The notes beneath the pieces are model-generated. The model was not told the origin of the DNA. It did not search any database and saw only the letters and a program-made list of their open reading frames with translations. From contig CAYVBQ010000013.1 of the NCBI GenBank assembly GCA_964449775.1, positions 1 to 64,000 on the forward strand: a stretch of DNA of 64,000 bases, given 5' to 3'. Within the stretch, counting starts at the first letter, position 1. The number at the start of each line of letters is the position of its first letter. A program made the translations under genes and the position numbers. This document shows positions 51,596 to 60,348 of the stretch, piece by piece. The DNA is from Fen-1258 sp964449775. GTDB taxonomy: Bacteria > Bacteroidota > Ignavibacteria > Ignavibacteriales > Melioribacteraceae.

Positions 51596-54500
51596 ATGAA
51601 TCTAAAGAAACTCTTTTTGATGCTTACGTTTTTTGTTCTTCTAGGAACAACTGCGTTTGCTCAAACAACCGTGTATGTTGATAACACACCTGGTGTGGGT
51701 AATGACTTCAACAACGGTTTAACTGCATCTACGCCGAAAGCAACAATCGGTTCTGCGTTAGCTGCATTCCCAAGTGGTACCACTATTAAAGTTAAAGGTA
51801 CCGGCTTGCTCTATAACGAAACCGTCACATTAGGTGCCGGCGTAAATGAAAAGGAATACATCATTGGTACATATGATGCTACAGCTCCTACAATTACAGG
51901 ACTTCTGGTTAACTTAACAGCTGTTGCTGGACCAACATACCTTAATGAAGTTACATTCACTGGCCCTTTTGTTGTTAATAGTGGCTTAACGTTAACAGCC
52001 GGCGATGTTTTAGGCGCAGGCAACTTAACAGTTAAAACAGCAGTTACTGTTACTGAAGGTACAGTAGATGCTGCTCTTGTTTATTCTGGTAACGTTAATG
52101 TAACATACAACGGTGCTAATAATAGAACAACTGGCGGCGAATTAGGCAGTGCAAGCACAATTCCTCAAAACCTTACACTTGCTTTAACAGTTGCTAAAAC
52201 ACTTACACTTAATGCCAGCAGAACTTTTTCTGGTACATTTACTTCAAATGCAAACTCAACATTTGCGTTGGGTTCAAACACGCTTACATTAACTGCTTCT
52301 GCTGCTCACGCTAATACAGGTGCTATCACAGCTTCATCTACAGGTGGTGTAGTTGTTGATGGAACAAACGGTGCTATGTCTTTTGGTAATGCTGGTGCTT
52401 TACCTAACGTTACTATTCAGAATGGCGGTACATTAACCATTTCTGCTACAACTTCTATCGGGTCTTTAACCGCAAACTCAGCAAGCTCTATCACTCTATC
52501 TACAGGTGGAGCTGTAACTATTGATAATACAAAAGGTACCGGAAAGGTTACGAATACCAGCAGTGGTATTATTTCTTATACAGGTGGCGGAACTTTATTA
52601 ATTAAGAAAGATGTTGAACAATCTGGTGTAGCAACCGCAAGCAATAAAGCTCAGATAAGTTTTGCAGGCGGTGTTGTTACAATCAATGGAAATGTTATCA
52701 ACTCAGCAGCTCTTTCGATTTCGACTACTTCTACTGCTGTTGTAAACGTTTCTAACATTTTGTTTAATGCAGGCGCGCATATAATTAACGGCTCTGTTAA
52801 ACTTACAGGCAGCGGTTCAGTTACCACAACTACAGCAGTTCTAGCTAATCTTAAAACAGTTGAATTTGCTGCAGTTGCTCAACTTACAAGAATAGATGGC
52901 GGTATCTCTAACGAATGCTCTCTTACATTAAGTAAATCAACAGGTGCAATAACAAAATCAGGTTCTGTATTGTTCACAGGTAGAACTTCAGGAGCTGTTG
53001 GTGTTGGTGCTGCCGGTCAAAGAGTTGCAATCTCTAATACATCTTCTATTATTACCAACACTTTTGATCCTGCCGCTCAACAAAATGGCGCGGTTGATCT
53101 TGATGCAGTTGCTTCTCTTACTACAGGTGCATTTATTGGTACAAACGTTACTACATCAGGTGGATCGGGTGGTTATATTAACTTAGGTGCCGGTAATGCT
53201 GGTGGTGCAACCATTACCCTTACCGGTGACATGATCAACTCAAGAACAGATGCAGATGGCGATATCGTTCTTGGTGGCGTAACAACCGGTGCAGTTTCAA
53301 TCGGTGGTAAATTGGAAAACTCCGGTGCTGCAGATATCATTGTTAATACAACCGGTGCTGTAGGTTTCACCGTAACAGGTGCTACAAATATTTCAGGCGG
53401 TACGGTTACATTTACAGCTGCAGCCTATACAGGTGCAGTTGCATTTACCGGCGGCTTTAGTTTGACTGGTGGTAAATTAGATATTTCTGCAACTGGTGTT
53501 ACAGCAATTTCTAGTGGCAGCTTAACACTCACTGGTGGTACATTGGCAGTTGGTACTGCTGCTGTAAGAACATGGTCATCAAATGCAATTTCTCATACAA
53601 TTGGTGGCGCTACTGCTAACACAACTATTACACCAAATACTTATTTAAATACTACAACATTTACATTCACAACCCCGGCTTTTGCTCAAGTTCAGACTGT
53701 TACATTTGGTCCGGCTGTTCCTGTTATACCTGGTGGTTTAACAGTTAATAACGGTACTGCTCTTCCTGTCCCAGTTGTATTCACGGGTGGAAACGTAAGA
53801 GTATTGAACAACGTTACATTCACAGCCGGTGTTGTTCAACTTAATGGAACAAAACTTATCGTTGGTCAAAGCTTAGGCACTCCTCTTGGCAACGGTACAT
53901 TTACAAATACAGCCGGTTATACTTCAATCAATATGGGTGCTGTCTCAATGAACGGTGGTATTAATCCAGCTACTCTTGCTGCAGCAACTCAGGGTATTGC
54001 AGCTAATGGTGGCGCAACTTATCAGTATGGTGATTTTGAAATCGATACTAATCCAGGTGTTCTTTCTGCTGTTACTCCTGCAGTTCTAATTACTCTTCAA
54101 GGTAATTTATATCTTACGAGAGGACAGTTAGATAACTCAATCAATAACGCTACATTCAATAATTCGACAGTTGTTCCTACAATCGTTAGAAACGCTGGTT
54201 TATTAACCGCGGCTCCAGCATATGGTGCCGGTACTACTGTTAATATCTCCTATATCGGTACAGATAAAACTGCTTCTTTCGAAATGGAATCCGGTGTCAG
54301 CGGTGTATTGAATAACTTAACCGTTGCTACTACAGATGGTGCTCTTGCCGGTTCTGGTACTGTTAATATTACAGGTGCCATATTAACTGGCGGTGGTGCC
54401 GTGCCTGTTACAGTAAGTGGTGTATTAACAATTAATGCCGGTCAAGCATTATTATTGAATGGTATTGACCTTGTAGTTGCCGGAGCAAGTTTTGTTAATA

Positions 54501-57500
54501 ATGGTATTCTTGCTAACGTTGGTGCTGGTGATGAATTACAATTCGGTGCAACTACCGGTACAACTGTTACAGGTTCCGGCTGGTTACCAAATGTTCAAGT
54601 TCTTGGTGGAACAGCGGGAAATATAATTAACGGTGCTAAAGGTCTTGTAACCACTTTCTTAGGTGCAGATAATTTACAAGGTGGTGTTGGTGGTGCTGCC
54701 GATTTTGTCCCTGCAACTACTGAAGTAACCGGTTCTCTTATATTTGCAAACGGTACCGCAGACTTAAAAGTTATGTTTGGTGCCGGTGCTTTGAATGGAA
54801 CCAATCTTTTAAATTTAACTACAGCAAATGCAGGCAACACATTAACCATCAGTGCTAATTTAACACAAGCTGGTAATGTTGCTCACACTGCTGGAACAAT
54901 TCAAATTGATGATACATTTACATGGAAACACAGAGGTACAGCTCCAGCATTCACAGGCGGTGCTTTAACAACCGGTCTTGGTACATTAACTTTTACCGGT
55001 AACGCCGCTACTCCAGTTGTATTCTCAGCTGTAGCAACTGATGTTACAATTGCTGCTAAAGTTCAAGTTAACTTGGCTAATACAGCAGACGTTTTCCAAC
55101 TTAACAACGCTACTGCAGGACATCTAATTGTTTCTAATGACTTCACAGTAACAAAAGGCGTGGTTCAATTAGGCACTGCCGGTGTTGCAAGAAATCTAAC
55201 ATTAACAGGTTCAAAACTTACATTGACTTCAACAGGTTCATTTAATACCACTGGTATTGGTACATTACGCTTAAATGCCGCAACACCTCCATTAACATGG
55301 GCATTCAGTGGTGCAGTTACAATGGGTAACGTTAGAGTAAGTAAAGATGTTACTTTGAGCGGAAGTTCATCACCATCATTAACCGTAAATGGTTTGTTTA
55401 CACATGATGGCGGTCTTTTCACATTTGGTGATATGAACTTAACAGTTGCCGGCGGATTTACAAGAACAGCTAATGCAGGCGGTTACTCTGCTGGAACAGG
55501 CTACTTGATAGTTAGAAATGCTGCATTCAATCAAGGTACAGGATTCTCAATTCCAAATCTAAGATTTGGTGTTGCAGATGCTCTTAATATTGCATTTGGC
55601 GGAACAGGCAATGTTACCGTAACAAAGAAACTTTATGTTGATAACGCAAATACAAACACTATTACTCATACCGGTACACTTTATGTTTCTGATGCTGCTG
55701 ATATATATTATTCAGATGGTAAATTTGACGTAGCTCCAGTTTACGGCGCAACTGCTAATTTACATGTTGTAAACACTGCTGGTGCTGCAAGAGTTATTCA
55801 TGCAACAGTATGGCCTGCGGTTACTGGTTTTGTACAGCAATTAGAAATCAATAATCCTGGCTTTGGTGCAGTTCTTCCTGGAGCTCGTACAGTTAACAAA
55901 GAAATCTTATTAACCGCAGGTACATTAGATCTTAGTGCTGCTACACAAGTGCTTACACTTGTTGACGCCAGCACAATTAATGTGCTTGCTGGTACATTTA
56001 CTGCAAGTGCAGGCTCCGTTGTTTATGGTAACGCTAATAATGTTAATTACAAAAACAATGCTGCTTATGCAGGTGTTGCTAATGCTGTAGAACTTCCCTC
56101 TACAGTTAATAATTTAACGTTTACCAGAAATACAAATAGTGGAAACAGTGCAGTTACTATCAACAAATCAGTTACAATTAATGGCACATTAACAATAAAA
56201 AATAATGTTACTATCGCGGCAGCTCCTCCAATTGTGGTTACTGTTAATGGTGATGTTACTATTGCTAATGATGTTGCAAATTTTGCTCTTGCGGCAAATC
56301 CAGTTACAACATTTAATCAATCAATGGTATTTGGCGGTGGCAATACTACATTTACGGTGCCTAATTTAACACCAGCATTAAATGTTGGCGCAATTACAAT
56401 TAATAAAACTGCTAATACTAATACACTTACATTAGTTGGTGGAAACTTAGCAACAGGTACAATTACTTTCACAAAGGGTAATATTATAACAGGTAGTAAT
56501 ATTCTATTTATCCCTGCTCCAACAACAACAGCAGTTGCTGGTGGTGCACAGAGCCAAGGTTTCTCAGGCGCTAGTGCTGCTAGCATGGTCGTTGGAAATG
56601 TTGGCAAGACGTTGATCAATACCGGCGCTATTGGTGGTGCAACTCCTTCCACTGAAGCAACAAGTATTTTCCCTGTTGGTACTGGTGTTGTTTACAGACC
56701 GGCATCATTAACATTTAATCCTGCTTTCGGTGTTCCTACAACTCCAAATGCAACAATAGTTGTCAGCCATGTTAATTCAAATCCTGGCGGATCTTCTGGT
56801 TTGCCAATTAAAGATGGTGTTGCTACAGGTATTAATGTTTCAAGATATCCTGCATTCTACTGGAATCTTTATACAGTCGGAAGTGTTGGTCAATCTACAG
56901 TATTTGATCTTGGTTTAACCGCTGGAAACTTCACAGATTTTGATGCACCTGCTAACGTTAGAATCATCAGACGTCATGGTGCAGTTGTTGATGTTAATAA
57001 CGAATGGTTATTACAAGGTCTTAACACCGGTTATGATAATGAAGTAAATTCTACTACCGGCTTCACAGCTATCAACAGAAATTCAGTTGGTGGTTTAAGA
57101 ACTGGCGGTGCAGTATTTACGCTCGGTGTTAAATCAAATATTACTTTGAAATCTGCAAATCCACTCGGTCTCATCAATGGTAAAATTTGGTTAGTAGTTC
57201 CACAGGGCGCTAAATTGTTAACCCTGACGAATACATTCCAAGGTAACATTGGAACTCTATCATTTACAGCTCAATCATCTAACCCGGCAGTTGCAACTGC
57301 AGAAATCATCGGTACTTCTGTTAAATTAACTCCTCTTACCATCGGTGAAGCAGTGATTACCGTAACAGCTATTGATGCTGCTAATAATGATTTCTTTGCG
57401 TACAGCTTTGGAGTAGATTCACGTTTAACAGATGTTGAATCGGAAGAGGCAATTCCAACTGAGTTCGCACTCATGCAGAACTTCCCGAATCCATTCAACC

Positions 57501-57721
57501 CAACAACAAACATTAAGTTTGCATTACCAACAGAAAGCAACGTATCATTGAAGATATACAATATCCTCGGTGAAGAAGTTGCTGCCTTAATTAACAAGGT
57601 AATGCCTGCTGGATTCCATACATATAACTTTGATGCTACAAGATTATCAAGCGGTATGTATATCTACAGAATCGAAGCCGGCAGCTTTGTTCAAGTTAAG
57701 AAGATGTTGTTGATGAAGTAA
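51596..57721 (+). CDS. Giant secreted beta-repeat protein with T9SS sorting domain
   Basis: 2041 residues. Signal peptide LFLMLTFFVLLGTTAFAQ (cleaved near 22), then VYVDNTPGVGNDFNNGLTAS, a beta-helix opening. Residues about 80-1800 are Gly, Thr, Ala, Val and Asn rich with repeated LTLT..GTL.V motifs (for example VTFTAGVVQLNGTKLIVG), suggesting a long parallel beta-solenoid. A BIG-2-like domain precedes the C-terminal type A sorting domain (FALMQNFPNPFNPTTNIKFA, ILGEEVAALINK, FDATRLSSGMYIYRIEAG). Only one cysteine is evident. Codons are strongly biased to GGT, GCT and ACA, hinting at high expression. It is probably a cell-surface layer or adhesion protein. AGGAG lies eight bases before the ATG. 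Confidence 0.93.
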   Translation: MNLKKLFLMLTFFVLLGTTAFAQTTVYVDNTPGVGNDFNNGLTASTPKATIGSALAAFPSGTTIKVKGTGLLYNETVTLGAGVNEKEYIIGTYDATAPTITGLLVNLTAVAGPTYLNEVTFTGPFVVNSGLTLTAGDVLGAGNLTVKTAVTVTEGTVDAALVYSGNVNVTYNGANNRTTGGELGSASTIPQNLTLALTVAKTLTLNASRTFSGTFTSNANSTFALGSNTLTLTASAAHANTGAITASSTGGVVVDGTNGAMSFGNAGALPNVTIQNGGTLTISATTSIGSLTANSASSITLSTGGAVTIDNTKGTGKVTNTSSGIISYTGGGTLLIKKDVEQSGVATASNKAQISFAGGVVTINGNVINSAALSISTTSTAVVNVSNILFNAGAHIINGSVKLTGSGSVTTTTAVLANLKTVEFAAVAQLTRIDGGISNECSLTLSKSTGAITKSGSVLFTGRTSGAVGVGAAGQRVAISNTSSIITNTFDPAAQQNGAVDLDAVASLTTGAFIGTNVTTSGGSGGYINLGAGNAGGATITLTGDMINSRTDADGDIVLGGVTTGAVSIGGKLENSGAADIIVNTTGAVGFTVTGATNISGGTVTFTAAAYTGAVAFTGGFSLTGGKLDISATGVTAISSGSLTLTGGTLAVGTAAVRTWSSNAISHTIGGATANTTITPNTYLNTTTFTFTTPAFAQVQTVTFGPAVPVIPGGLTVNNGTALPVPVVFTGGNVRVLNNVTFTAGVVQLNGTKLIVGQSLGTPLGNGTFTNTAGYTSINMGAVSMNGGINPATLAAATQGIAANGGATYQYGDFEIDTNPGVLSAVTPAVLITLQGNLYLTRGQLDNSINNATFNNSTVVPTIVRNAGLLTAAPAYGAGTTVNISYIGTDKTASFEMESGVSGVLNNLTVATTDGALAGSGTVNITGAILTGGGAVPVTVSGVLTINAGQALLLNGIDLVVAGASFVNNGILANVGAGDELQFGATTGTTVTGSGWLPNVQVLGGTAGNIINGAKGLVTTFLGADNLQGGVGGAADFVPATTEVTGSLIFANGTADLKVMFGAGALNGTNLLNLTTANAGNTLTISANLTQAGNVAHTAGTIQIDDTFTWKHRGTAPAFTGGALTTGLGTLTFTGNAATPVVFSAVATDVTIAAKVQVNLANTADVFQLNNATAGHLIVSNDFTVTKGVVQLGTAGVARNLTLTGSKLTLTSTGSFNTTGIGTLRLNAATPPLTWAFSGAVTMGNVRVSKDVTLSGSSSPSLTVNGLFTHDGGLFTFGDMNLTVAGGFTRTANAGGYSAGTGYLIVRNAAFNQGTGFSIPNLRFGVADALNIAFGGTGNVTVTKKLYVDNANTNTITHTGTLYVSDAADIYYSDGKFDVAPVYGATANLHVVNTAGAARVIHATVWPAVTGFVQQLEINNPGFGAVLPGARTVNKEILLTAGTLDLSAATQVLTLVDASTINVLAGTFTASAGSVVYGNANNVNYKNNAAYAGVANAVELPSTVNNLTFTRNTNSGNSAVTINKSVTINGTLTIKNNVTIAAAPPIVVTVNGDVTIANDVANFALAANPVTTFNQSMVFGGGNTTFTVPNLTPALNVGAITINKTANTNTLTLVGGNLATGTITFTKGNIITGSNILFIPAPTTTAVAGGAQSQGFSGASAASMVVGNVGKTLINTGAIGGATPSTEATSIFPVGTGVVYRPASLTFNPAFGVPTTPNATIVVSHVNSNPGGSSGLPIKDGVATGINVSRYPAFYWNLYTVGSVGQSTVFDLGLTAGNFTDFDAPANVRIIRRHGAVVDVNNEWLLQGLNTGYDNEVNSTTGFTAINRNSVGGLRTGGAVFTLGVKSNITLKSANPLGLINGKIWLVVPQGAKLLTLTNTFQGNIGTLSFTAQSSNPAVATAEIIGTSVKLTPLTIGEAVITVTAIDAANNDFFAYSFGVDSRLTDVESEEAIPTEFALMQNFPNPFNPTTNIKFALPTESNVSLKIYNILGEEVAALINKVMPAGFHTYNFDATRLSSGMYIYRIEAGSFVQVKKMLLMK

Positions 57722-57764
57722 GTAGTAGCAATTAGCTATAAGCTTTTAGCTATTAGTAAACAAG

Positions 57765-57795
57765 ACCCCGACATTCGTCGGGGTTTTGTTTTTTA
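57765..57795 (+). terminator. Rho-independent terminator after the giant gene
   Basis: ACCCCGAC-ATTC-GTCGGGGT followed by TTTGTTTTTT, 44 bases after the stop codon. Confidence 0.92.
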
Positions 57796-57809
57796 AAGAT
57801 TGTAGAACA

Positions 57810-57995
57810 GACCCGCCAGAAAAATCCGTCAAAAAACTGCCGGGCAGGTTTTTAATCTGTTAATTTGTCTTTACTAGCAAAAGCGCAGACCCGCCTGCGG
57901 AACGGGCAGGTAGAAAATCTGCGCTACAAACAAATAAGCATTACAAAAATCATTGCCGATAGTAGAGTTATTTGTAGAACAGATTTCCAATCTGT
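57810..57995. repeat. GTAGAACAGATTTCC-type and CCTGCC-type repeats
   Basis: CTGCCGGGCAGGTTTTTAAT, CCCGCCTGCGGAACGGGCAG and TGTAGAACAGATTTCCAATC tracts, palindromic in part. They run into the 5' end of the short gene that follows. Confidence 0.55.
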
Positions 57996-58198
57996 TAATT
58001 TATGGTAAAATTGAAATCCTTAAAGATTTTTTACCCAAACCCGAGGAATTAGTTCTAAAGGAAGAAACCACTAAGATCACGCTGAACCTAAGTAAGTCCA
58101 GCGTGGAATATTTCAAATCAATTGCAAAGAAACACGGAAGTCAATATCAAAAAGTAATCAGAAATTTACTTGATACTTACTCCTCGCATTATTCTTAG
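57953..58198 (+). pseudogene. CopG/BrnA-like antitoxin, 5' end replaced by repeat
   Basis: The last 60 or so residues (ILKDFLPKPEELVLKEETTK, then ITLNLSKSSVEYFKSIAKKH, then YQKVIRNLLDTYS) form a typical ribbon-helix-helix antitoxin of the kind paired with BrnT-type toxins. The first 17 residues come from a TGTAGAACAGATTTCC repeat and the only start is TTG. No toxin gene lies beside it. Probably a truncated remnant. Confidence 0.65.
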
Positions 58199-58302
58199 TA
58201 GAAGATGCATTTAGTTGAGGTTATTTTAAAAGGTTCTAAAGTCATTTCGAAGTGATCTCAATATTTCGATAAAAAAAAAGATTGCCTGCCTGGCGGCAGA
58301 CA

Positions 58303-58634
58303 CATAGGCGTCAACCTAATAAAAAATTCTCCAATAGAAATTTGAACAATTGCGTAGTTCATATAACAAAATATGGGTTTTATATCTCATCCCTAAAGGG
58401 ATTTCATTCTTTTTTATGTTCATTTTTTCTATAAATATCTAATCCCTCTGGGATTTTATATTGCAAATCCCGCCTGCCCGGCTCTGACGTGGGATGATAT
58501 ATTGGTTTCAATTAGAAAAAGAACAAACAAGGTAATACTAACAAAAAGCGCTTAAGGAAGTCTGTTTTCGCATATTTTTACAGTTCATATCATACAGTAA
58601 TCTAAAAAATAATAAAATTAGGTTGACGCCTATG
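58303..58634. mobile_element. MITE-like element, long copy (332 bp)
   Basis: The 18-bp ends CATAGGCGTCAACCTAAT and ATTAGGTTGACGCCTATG are perfect inverted repeats. Most of the interior matches the short copy at 11992-12172 in reverse orientation. About 130 extra bases near 58378-58505 contain CCCTAAAGGGATTTC and AATCCCTCTGGGATTT palindromes, a nested repeat. No transposase. Target duplications are not clear. Confidence 0.87.
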
Positions 58635-58694
58635 TGCGGTAGGCAGGCTCTTCCATTAGACAGCCTCTCTGACTTTTGAGACAACCGTTACAAC

Positions 58695-60158
58695 TTAAAA
58701 ATCATTTGCAATATTCATTGCCGTCAAGTATGCAAGTTTGGTTATCGCTTTAAACAGGTTTTGGTTAAGTGTCTCAGGGGTATCGGTCAACATGTGAAGA
58801 TGCTTGTAACTGTTAGTTGTAACAAAATATAATGTTTTAATTCCTTTCAAAAAGAATGGTTCGGCATCGGCACCGCCGCCCTTCCATGTTTTTGTTACTA
58901 AAAGTTTATCGTTCTCACTATCAATTTGTTTCGCAATATTCCAGAGAGTAGGAGCGCTTTCACCACCACCGACTTGTATGCTATCTCCATATCCAACGCA
59001 ATCCATGTTGATCATTGCTTTAACTTTCTCTTTGGAAAATGGCATATTATCGGCAAAAAATTTTGATCCGTTCAATCCTTGTTCTTCACTAGCAAAAAAG
59101 ACGAAAATGATAGAGCGTTTTGGTTTTTCTTTTAATGATGAAAATGCTCTTGCAATTTGTAAAAGCGCCGCGGATCCGGAAGCGTTATCATTTGCGCCCG
59201 GGAAAAATATTTTCCCCGCTTGACTTCCTACATGATCAAGATGCGCACCCATTATTATATACTCATCCTTTAACTTTGCATCGCTTCCTTCCAAAATGCC
59301 GACAACGTTCACAACCGCTTTTTCTTTTTCATATTTTGTGTTTACTTCCAGGTCAACTCGATTGTTTAATGAAACTGAAGAAGGTATTTTCTCAGAATCA
59401 ATTTTGGTTTGCAAACTTTTAAGTGTAAAAGAACTGCCGTTAAATAGGTCATCAGCAACCGGAAGATCAATATGAATCTCCGGAAAGTTTTTCATCTGCT
59501 CGCCCTCGCCATGTATCACGCTGCCGATTGGTCTCTGCGGTTCTGCATCATTCGGAAATGATGTAAACAAAATTCCGATTGCGCCATGATTAGCTGCAAC
59601 AATCGCTTTCTCTCTTGGATTACCACTAGTAAATACCTTTCCATTAATATTCCACCCTGGATTATACTTGAACACAATTACAACTTTTCCTTTAACGTCA
59701 ATACCTGCATAATCATCATAACCTAATTCAGGTTGAGAAATACCGTATCCACAAAACACTACCGGTGCAGTAAACTTGCCGGCTCCGGTAAATCCGCGGT
59801 ATGCGTAATCTTTGCCAAGTATATAAGAAATTCTCTTTCCGTTTTTTATTATGGCAAGATGTTCAGGATGAAGGATTTCATTGTATTCAACTTTCAATTT
59901 TTGAAAATAGTTTTTTTCTCCACCCGGATTCAGATTCATCTTCTTTAATTCCTTAGCTATGAAATTTGCGGCTTTCGTGTAACCGATGCTGCCGGGAAGT
60001 CTGCCACCCAGTTCTTTGCTTGCTAAAAAATTTACGGTTTTCATCAATTCGTCTTTCTTGATATTAGAACTGCCATCTTCTTTCGTTTGCGCATGAAGAG
60101 AAGGGATAGATAAGATAATTAGAAAAAATATGTAAATGGCTGAGTGTAAAACTTTCAT
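58695..60158 (-). CDS. M28-family zinc aminopeptidase with PA domain
   Basis: 487 residues from the ATG at 60158 (GGAG upstream). Signal peptide AIYIFFLIILSIPSLHAQ. A PA insert (DYAGIDVKGKVVIVFKYNPG) precedes the M28 catalytic core: GAHLDHVG (His, Asp), GANDNASGSAALL (Asp), FFASEEQGLNGS (Glu pair) and NMDCVGYG (Asp). A secreted or periplasmic peptidase, probably releasing amino acids from peptides. Confidence 0.93.
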   Translation of the reverse strand: MKVLHSAIYIFFLIILSIPSLHAQTKEDGSSNIKKDELMKTVNFLASKELGGRLPGSIGYTKAANFIAKELKKMNLNPGGEKNYFQKLKVEYNEILHPEHLAIIKNGKRISYILGKDYAYRGFTGAGKFTAPVVFCGYGISQPELGYDDYAGIDVKGKVVIVFKYNPGWNINGKVFTSGNPREKAIVAANHGAIGILFTSFPNDAEPQRPIGSVIHGEGEQMKNFPEIHIDLPVADDLFNGSSFTLKSLQTKIDSEKIPSSVSLNNRVDLEVNTKYEKEKAVVNVVGILEGSDAKLKDEYIIMGAHLDHVGSQAGKIFFPGANDNASGSAALLQIARAFSSLKEKPKRSIIFVFFASEEQGLNGSKFFADNMPFSKEKVKAMINMDCVGYGDSIQVGGGESAPTLWNIAKQIDSENDKLLVTKTWKGGGADAEPFFLKGIKTLYFVTTNSYKHLHMLTDTPETLNQNLFKAITKLAYLTAMNIANDF

Positions 60159-60237
60159 CAAGTATCTCCTTGAATGATAATGAAATAATTCCGCTCGAAA
60201 ATATCGAGAAATAGTTCTTGATGAAAGAATAATTTGC

Positions 60238-60316
60238 TCATGTTCTTGCTCTTGATCCTGCTCTTGCTCTATTCTTTAATGCAGAGCAAGATTTAGATTA
60301 TGATCAAGATTAAGAA
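60238..60316. repeat. Free-standing GCTCTTGATC palindromic repeat
   Basis: CTCATGTTCTTGCTCTTGAT faces AGATTATGATCAAGATTAAG. Same family as 36729-36830 and 45398-45475; here it carries no gene. Confidence 0.62.
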
Positions 60317-60348
60317 AGTCTTACGGTGCAGAGTAAGTGCAAATATTT

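Noticed and set aside
57031..57597. Minus-strand frames inside the giant gene
   Set aside because: They are shadows produced by its biased codon use; the plus-strand frame has signal peptide and sorting domain.
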